A DNA stretch of 6,932 nt. Origin: Oscillospiraceae bacterium. GTDB lineage: Bacteria; Bacillota; Clostridia; Oscillospirales; Oscillospiraceae. Position numbers and translations under genes: made by a program. The notes under the pieces are model-generated. The model had not been told where the DNA came from. It was given only the letters and a program-made list of their open reading frames with translations, and did not search any database. The DNA lies in NCBI GenBank assembly GCA_017409645.1, contig JAFQSI010000232.1, positions 1 through 6,932 of the forward strand, read 5' to 3'. This document shows, in pieces, positions 1-5,200 of this stretch. Within the stretch, counting starts at the first letter, position 1; each line of letters opens with the position of its first letter.

Positions 1-1
1 C

Positions 2-553
2 AGGCCCGAGGATCTGCGCTGTGCCCTGGCCATCCATACCCGGAAGATCACCGACGCCTGCCGCGACAAGGACTGCATCGAGGATCTGCGGGTCTACCTG
101 ACCCGGGAGTCCCAGGCGGTGCTGGACGCCGCAGGCGGGGCCAAGGTCCGCTCCGCGGAGCTGATCTACACCGCCATCGACGTCTCCCCGGTGGCCTTCC
201 ACCGGAACCATTACACCGTGGACCTGACCTTCTTCTATAAGGTCATCGCCGACGCCGCCACCGGTCCCTGCCGTCCCGCCGCCATTTGCGGTCTGGCCCT
301 GTTTTCCAAGCGGGCGGTCCTCTGCGGCGAAAACACAGAGGCCCATATTTTCCGCTCCGACCGGCCCGGCAGCCTGGGTGCCGGTCTGCCCACGGCAGTG
401 GTGGAGGCCATGGACACCAATTCGCGGTGGATAGGATTCGTTCATTCGCGTATCCGCGACAAATGTTTTTCAGAAGCGCACAAAAATGCATTTACAAATG
501 GGCGCTCCGGCGTTAGAATAGCTTCATCAATCCGATTGGAGGAATCACCATGA
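2..553 (+). CDS. Conserved clostridial protein of unknown function, 5'-partial, probably truncated at its 3' end
   Basis: The frame is open from base 2 to the TGA at 551-553, about 183 codons; the true start lies upstream of the window. Near the left edge it contains CRDKDCIEDLRVYLT, followed by AELIYTAIDVSPVAFHRNHY and TVDLTFFYKV. I recall this block from a family of uncharacterised proteins widespread in Clostridia; that is memory, not a search, and I know no function. No signal peptide or membrane segment is visible in the part present. The family-like character lasts to about VVEAMDTN (bases 397-422). After that the reading frame continues through an AT-richer stretch (46% GC over 421-540 against 73% over 361-420, counted by hand) encoding an unrelated-looking tail that ends in IRLEESP. 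That tail contains the promoter and ribosome binding site of the next gene, so it is probably intergenic DNA read through by chance. The stop overlaps the next start (550). A pseudogene or a shortened functional protein are both possible. Confidence 0.6.
   Translation, partial: RPEDLRCALAIHTRKITDACRDKDCIEDLRVYLTRESQAVLDAAGGAKVRSAELIYTAIDVSPVAFHRNHYTVDLTFFYKVIADAATGPCRPAAICGLALFSKRAVLCGENTEAHIFRSDRPGSLGAGLPTAVVEAMDTNSRWIGFVHSRIRDKCFSEAHKNAFTNGRSGVRIASSIRLEESP
421..460. repeat. Imperfect inverted repeat at the truncation point
   Basis: TCGCGG at 422-427 is the reverse complement of CCGCGA at 454-459, and GGATA (429-433) overlaps in the same sense with TATCC (451-455), so the two ends can fold on each other imperfectly. 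It sits just where the upstream gene loses its family-like sequence and GC content falls. It could be a weak terminator-like or attachment-like structure, but there is no T-tract and no second copy in the window, so no function is assigned. Confidence 0.3.
491..519 (+). promoter_or_regulatory. Sigma-A-type promoter for the DUF1349-YczE operon
   Basis: TTTACA (491-496, five of six matches to TTGACA) is separated by exactly 17 nt from TAGAAT (514-519, five of six to TATAAT). Transcription would begin at about 525-527, roughly 24 nt ahead of the start codon at 550, with the ribosome binding site GGAGG at 538-542 in between. The promoter lies inside the apparent 3' tail of the preceding reading frame, which supports that tail being intergenic in origin. 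Confidence 0.7.
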
Positions 554-1155
554 ATACCCAAGCCTTCCGCTGGACCCGGGAGCCGGCTTCATATACCGTG
601 TCCGATGACCGCATCGAGATCGTCACGAAGCCCCACACCGATCTGTGGCAGCGGACCTACTACCATTTCCGAAACGACAACGCCCCGGTCTTCCAGATGG
701 AGACGGAGGAGAAATATTTCTCCTTCACGGTCAAGACTGCCTTCGACAGCCGCCACCGGTTCGACCAGTGCGGCGTGGTGCTGTACCTCGACAGCGACAA
801 CTGGCTCAAGGGCTCCATTGAGTATGAGAACGAGCGCTTTGCCCATCTGGGCAGCGTGGTGACGAATCTGGGCTACTCCGACTGGGCCACCACCGAGATC
901 AGCGCCGACGTCCGGTCCATGTGGTACCGGCTCAGCCGACGGGAGGACGATTACTGCATCGAGTGTTCCGCAGACGGCGTGACCTTCTCCCAGATGCGCA
1001 TCTGCCATATGCACAAGGGCGGCGGGAAGATCCGCTTCGGCGTCTATGCCTGCTCCCCGGAGGACTCCAGCTTCCGGGCGACCTTTACGGATCTGGCGCT
1101 GACCGAGTGCCGCTGGCTGGCCCACGACGGCCAGCAGCCCGACGAGAACCACTGA
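550..1155 (+). CDS. DUF1349 family concanavalin A-like protein
   Basis: A 201-residue soluble protein with no signal peptide or membrane segment. The start is set by GGAGG at 538-542, seven to eight bases ahead of ATG. The whole length resembles DUF1349 (regulation-of-enolase-1-like, ConA-like jelly roll). Visible features are the aromatic-rich N-terminus with DLWQRTYYHFRND (31-43), KYFSFTVKTAF (55-65), the characteristic QCGVVLYLDSDNWLKGSIEYEN (73-94, quoted in pieces: QCGVVLYLDSDNW then LKGSIEYEN), WYRLSRREDDYCIECSADG (125-143), and the closing strand IRFGVYACSP (161-170) with FTDLALTEC near the end. The biochemical role of the family is not established; the fold is shared with carbohydrate-binding and hydrolase modules. 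It is followed after 31 bases by the membrane-protein gene and most likely shares its transcript. A link to the downstream surface hydrolase is possible but unproven. Length (about 200 aa) is normal for the family. Confidence 0.82.
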   Translation: MNTQAFRWTREPASYTVSDDRIEIVTKPHTDLWQRTYYHFRNDNAPVFQMETEEKYFSFTVKTAFDSRHRFDQCGVVLYLDSDNWLKGSIEYENERFAHLGSVVTNLGYSDWATTEISADVRSMWYRLSRREDDYCIECSADGVTFSQMRICHMHKGGGKIRFGVYACSPEDSSFRATFTDLALTECRWLAHDGQQPDENH

Positions 1156-1186
1156 ATCCCAAGCAAAAGAGAAAGAAGGAAGAAAC

Positions 1187-1843
1187 ATGAAAAACGTCAA
1201 ACCCGCACAGCTTGCCGCGCGTCTGGGCATCTACTGCCTGGGTCTGCTGGTGCTGGCCTTCGGCATTGCCCTGTCCGTCAACTGCTCCCTGGGTGTGTCT
1301 CCGGTCAGCTCGCTGCCCTTTGTGGTCAGTCAGATCCTTGGCATCTCCCTGGGCACCTGCACCATCCTCGTCTATTCGGTGTACATCCTGCTGCAGATGG
1401 TCGTCAGCCGGAAATTCCAGCCCACCCTGGCGGTGCAGCTGGTGTTCTCCACCATCTTCGGCTACTTTGTGGACGGTGCAAAATATGTGCTGGGGGATTT
1501 CTGTCTGCCCGGCTATGTCGGCAAGCTTGTGATGCTGGCGGCCAGCATCGCGCTGATCGGCTTCAGTCTGGTGCTGTACATCGATGTGAAGATCGCGCCC
1601 ATGCCCGCCGAGGGCCTCGTTGGCTGTCTGGCGGACAAGCTCGGCAGGCCCTTCTCCAAAATGAAGACCGCCTTCGACTGCACCAGCGTTCTGGTCGGCG
1701 CGGTGCTGTCGCTCCTGTTCCTGGGCGCTCTGGTGGGCATCCGGGAGGGCACGGTCCTGACCGCCCTGCTGGCGGGCCGGATGATGGGCCAGGTCCGAAA
1801 GCTCATCGGCCCCTGGATCCGGAAGCTCTGCTTCGGGGAATGA
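1187..1843 (+). CDS. YczE/YyaS/YitT-type integral membrane protein (DUF6198-like)
   Basis: A 218-residue hydrophobic protein preceded by AAGGA (1176-1180) six bases from ATG. About five to six membrane segments are visible at roughly residues 13-33, 52-73, 82-96, 112-133, 165-184 and possibly 188-207. Family-like motifs include the loop after helix 1, VNCSLGVSPVSSLPFVVSQ (31-49), the start of helix 2 with LGISLGTCTILVY, the cytosolic segment DVKIAPMPAEGLVGCLADK (133-151), and GIREGTVLTALLAGRMMGQV (184-203), which resembles the 'GxGTxxxALLxGxxxG' C-terminal signature of YczE/YitT-like proteins. The substrate is unknown; no member I can recall has a well-established transport activity. It sits 31 bases after the DUF1349 gene and is followed 26 bases later by a strong terminator, so the pair forms a two-gene transcription unit. 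Confidence is good for the family, none for the function. Confidence 0.82.
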   Translation: MKNVKPAQLAARLGIYCLGLLVLAFGIALSVNCSLGVSPVSSLPFVVSQILGISLGTCTILVYSVYILLQMVVSRKFQPTLAVQLVFSTIFGYFVDGAKYVLGDFCLPGYVGKLVMLAASIALIGFSLVLYIDVKIAPMPAEGLVGCLADKLGRPFSKMKTAFDCTSVLVGAVLSLLFLGALVGIREGTVLTALLAGRMMGQVRKLIGPWIRKLCFGE

Positions 1844-1869
1844 GGAGTAAACAGAATAATCCGTTTCAT

Positions 1870-1904
1870 GCTCCCACCCCGCCGACGGCGGGGTGGGAGC
1901 TTTT
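1870..1904 (+). terminator. Rho-independent terminator after the YczE-like gene
   Basis: GCTCCCACCCCGCC (1870-1883) and GGCGGGGTGGGAGC (1887-1900) are perfect reverse complements, giving a 14-bp GC-rich stem with a GAC loop and then TTTT (1901-1904). The T-tract is short, but the stem is very stable. It starts 26 nt past the stop at 1841-1843 and separates the two-gene operon from the promoter of the large hydrolase gene. Confidence 0.9.
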
Positions 1905-1914
1905 GATGGGTATG

Positions 1915-1986
1915 ACTTGTGCAAAATGGTGCATAAGTTTGCTGAAATGCGAGCAAAATGGTCAACTTGCACAAAAACATGTTGAC
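1915..1986 (+). promoter_or_regulatory. Array of inverted repeats upstream of -35, probable regulator binding sites
   Basis: Site 1 is ACTTGTGCA (1915-1923), a 6-nt spacer, then TGCATAAGT (1930-1938), matching at 8 of 9 positions. Site 2 is TTTGCT (1938-1943), an 8-nt spacer, then AGCAAA (1952-1957), a perfect match; its centre lies 21 bp from that of site 1, two helical turns. A third element has GTCAAC (1961-1966) and GTTGAC (1981-1986), the latter overlapping the -35 box. In addition TTGTGCAA (1917-1924) recurs as its reverse complement TTGCACAA (1967-1974), and GCAAAATGGT occurs directly at 1921 and 1953. The placement fits an activator binding upstream or a repressor reaching the -35. 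The regulator family cannot be named from sequence; its gene is not in the window. Confidence 0.55.
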
Positions 1987-2010
1987 ACTCCCGGGGGACA
2001 ATGGTATAGT
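1982..2010 (+). promoter_or_regulatory. Strong sigma-A-type promoter for the surface hydrolase gene
   Basis: A perfect TTGACA (1982-1987), a 17-nt spacer, and TATAGT (2005-2010, five of six to consensus). Transcription should start near 2016-2018, leaving a leader of about 195 nt before the start codon at 2214. It lies immediately downstream of the inverted-repeat array and is the only good promoter candidate between the terminator and the large gene. Confidence 0.85.
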
Positions 2011-2016
2011 AATCTT

Positions 2017-2213
2017 GGTCAAGTATGGGCAGTTCTGCTCCGCACCGTCCGGAACAGAGCCCCGGAAGCCAAATCAAAAAAGGGGAGTGGTCTATGAAAA
2101 AAGCCCAGGATCGTGCATCCGTCTGCTGCCTTGATCGGTAGCGGTCCCGTCCTTGTCCGCGGCATTTGCGGATGACGGACAGCAAAGCAAAATCAGGAAA
2201 GGAAACAGGAAAA
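2017..2213 (+). other. Long 5' leader of the hydrolase mRNA, with a weak hairpin
   Basis: About 195 nt of untranslated leader apart from the short ORF at 2094-2141. TGTCCG (2154-2159) can pair with CGGACA (2176-2181), and alternatively TCCGC (2156-2160) with GCGGA (2168-2172); these two pairings partly overlap, and the outer one spans the inner loop. No T-tract follows, so this is not a clear attenuator terminator. No riboswitch class is recognised. Confidence 0.35.
2094..2141 (+). CDS. Possible 15-codon leader ORF in the 5' UTR of the hydrolase gene
   Basis: ATG at 2094 opens a short frame MKKAQDRASVCCLDR ending at TAG (2139-2141). It is preceded by AGGGGAG (2081-2087), six bases from the ATG, a better Shine-Dalgarno than that of the large gene. 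It is too short to assign a family. The start ends 73 nt before the hydrolase start and is in a different frame from it. It might be a regulatory leader peptide, a translated sORF, or chance. The sequence shows no run of a single amino acid of the kind used in classical attenuators, apart from two adjacent Cys codons. Confidence 0.4.
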   Translation: MKKAQDRASVCCLDR

Positions 2214-5200
2214 ATGGAATACAAGTGCAAGCGTTTTCTGAGCCTTCTGCTGGCGCTGGTCATGGTCATCGGTCTGATGCCCGTGATTTCTGCCCACGCA
2301 GAGGAAGCTCCGGTCTATCAGATCGCTGACACCGCAGCCACCGACCTCGGTCTGGAAGCAGTCGGCGATTCTGCAAAGTTTGTGATCGTCTCCGCGGTCA
2401 CGCCCACCCGGGAAATGATCGCCAATGCCGCGACCCTCTCCAACGGGTACGCAGGTCTTGAGCTTGCGGTCCGCAGCGGCGCGGACAATGCGATCTGGAC
2501 CATCACCAAGGTCGACGGCGGCTATACCGTCAGCAACGGCGGCCTGAACGTTGCCATCAAGGGCAACCACAATGCCACTCTGGAGGCCGACGCCGTCGTT
2601 CAGATCAAGAAGGGCAACAACGGCACCGACGACTGGGTCATCTACGCCAATGTCGGCGGCACCGACTACTGCCTGAACGACCACGACAGCTTCGCTGAGG
2701 CCTTCAGCCACGGCAGCGCCATGTCCACCTTCACCAATCTGGTGGGCGGCCGCAGCATGCTGAAGCTGTACGCCGTCACCGAGGTGGTCACGGAGCCCGA
2801 GCCCACCGAGCCCGGCCTGCTGGCCCACTACACCTTCGAGAGCGGCGACGCCGCCAACAGCGTGACCACCAATGAGACTACCACCGCCGCCCTCAGCGGC
2901 AGCGCAGCCGTGGTGGAGCTTGAAAATGTGGCTGTTGCCGGTAAGGCCATGCAGCTCAGTGGCGCAGGCGGCCTGCAGCTGACGAATGTCGTCAACGCCG
3001 CAGAGTCCAGCTTCACCGTGTCCCTGTGGTACAAGGCAAGCGCCACCTCCGGCAGCAATGTCAATCTGGTCCAGGCCGGTACCATCGGCGGCGGCACCGG
3101 CCGCACCATTCTGATCCTGGACCCCAATGCCAAGTATCAGACCTATGTGACCGGCGACAATGCCAAGACTCCCACCACCACCGCTGTCTCCCCCACCGCA
3201 TGGCAGCACATCACCTTCTCCTATGACAAGGATGCCGGCAAGGCTTACTTCTTCGTCAACGGCGTGGCTGACCGCGCTGACGGCCTGACCCTCTCCGGCA
3301 CGGCTCTGAGTACCGCCGACATGATCATCGGCCGTCACAGAAACGAGGGCGAGGGCCAGTTCAACGGCCTGATCGACGAGATCCGCGTTTACGACAAGGT
3401 CCTCACCGCCGAGGAGGCCAAGGCCATCTATGATGCCACCGCGGACAACTACGCCGCACCTCCCGCGGTCCCCGTCGACACCATCACCCTGACGGTGGAC
3501 GTCAACGACCCCCAGCGCATCATCGACAGCAGCTCCATCTTCGGCATCAACCACCGCTATGCCTTCAACGGCTACGGCTCCTTCGACTCCACCAGTATGA
3601 AGGTGAAGGATGATTTCAAGGCGCTGTACGAGGCTGCCGGCTTCGGCTCCATCCGTTACCCCGGCGGCACCATCTCCAACCTCTTCAACTGGAAGACCAC
3701 CATCGGCCCTGTAGCTGAGCGCAAGAATCAGATCCACGGCTTCTATAATAACCCCAATCAGGGTGGCATCGCCCCCAACTTCGGTCTGACCGAGATCGCC
3801 ACCTTCGCTGAGAGCGTGGATTCCGAGATCGTCTACGTCTACAGCCTGGGCCGGGGCAATGCCCAGGATGCAGCCGATCTGATCGAGTACCTGAACGCCA
3901 AGGTCGGCACCAATCCCAACGGCGGCATCGACTGGGCTGCTGTCCGTGCCGAAAACGGCCATCCCGCGCCCTACAACGTCCGCTACTTCGAGATCGGCAA
4001 CGAGATGCAGCAGGCCTGGGGCGGCTCCGACGGCACCGCCTCCCAGGGCTACTGGACCACCTCCGTTTCCGCCGGTGCGGAGACGGCCTACATCGACGGC
4101 GGCACCGCCGTGTTCAGCCAGCAGTACGCCGTCTGCGAGGAAGACTGGAACGCAGTCGCCTCCAGAAGCGACGGCAGCCAGAACATGGTCCGCTACATGC
4201 GCTACGCCAATGTCAATCCCAAGATGCTTGACGAAAACGGCAAGCTCGTGGACGATCCCAGCTTCAAGGCTGTGAACGACGGCGTTTCCGTCTACGTCGG
4301 CGGTACCCAGTGGACCGTGGTGGACAGCTTCGCAAATTCCGGCGCTTCTGACACCCATGTCGTCATCGACTACAGCACCGGCGCCATCCACTTCGGCGAC
4401 GGTGTCAACGGTGCGATCCCCGCCTCCGGCCAGCAGATCACCGTTTCCTACTCCGTGGACCGCGAGGGCTTTATCGATGTCTCCAAGGCCATCAAGGAAA
4501 CCACGGCCGCCATCAATGCTGCGGAGGGCACCAATTACGAAGCCCATGTCTACTCCAGCTTCGAGACCTCCGGCTTCATCAGCAAGATGGCCGAACGTAA
4601 CGCCAACGAGTGGTACGACGGCCTGACCATCCATCCCTACTCCGGCACCCCCGACGGCACCGGCGACACCTTCTATGACTCCGCCATGCTGAAGGCCGAG
4701 AATGTGGGCATCCGGAATGTTCAGAATTATGTCAATATGATGCCCGCTGACAAGGTCCCCGTCATCTCTGAGTACGGCATCTTCCGCTCCACCGACTCCC
4801 TGGTCCGCTCCCAGACCCACGCCATCTACATCGCCAAGGTTCTGATGGAGTACGTTCGCCTGGGCAGCCCCTACATCCAGAAGCACTGCCTGGTGGACTG
4901 GTACTCCTCCGGCGCCGACTCTCTGGGTCCGACCCAGCAGGCAGTCATCCAGGCCGTAGCGGGCAGCGATGCCAATACCGTCACCGGCGAGGGCACCTTC
5001 ACCTTCTTCTCCACCCCCTCCGCCCATGTGTTCCAGATGCTCAACTCCGGCTTCGGCGATACCATCGTTGCCACTGAGTTCAGCGAGACTCCCACCATGA
5101 GCAACGGCGTACAGGCACTGTCCGCCCTGGCCGCCACCGACGAGAACAGCAACATCTATGTCGCCCTCGTCAACGCCAGCCGCACGGAGGATTACGCCAT

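Noticed and set aside
589..1230. A 213-codon minus-strand frame opposite the DUF1349 gene.
   Set aside because: The DUF1349 protein on the + strand has family-wide motifs and a ribosome binding site; the opposite frame has neither and is a composition shadow.
1840..2097. An 85-codon + strand frame starting in the stop of the membrane-protein gene (ATGA overlap).
   Set aside because: The overlap looks like translational coupling, but the frame passes through the terminator, the inverted-repeat array and the promoter, and its product resembles nothing.
2143..2185. A possible riboswitch or attenuator in the hydrolase leader.
   Set aside because: The stems are only 5-6 bp, there is no T-tract after them, and no known riboswitch core motif is recognisable, so only a weak hairpin is annotated.
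1085..2269. A 394-codon minus-strand frame across the end of the DUF1349 gene, the membrane-protein gene and the intergenic region.
   Set aside because: It runs through a perfect terminator hairpin, promoter and operator region, and the protein is Gln/Asp/His-rich with no family resemblance. It is a shadow of the + strand membrane protein.
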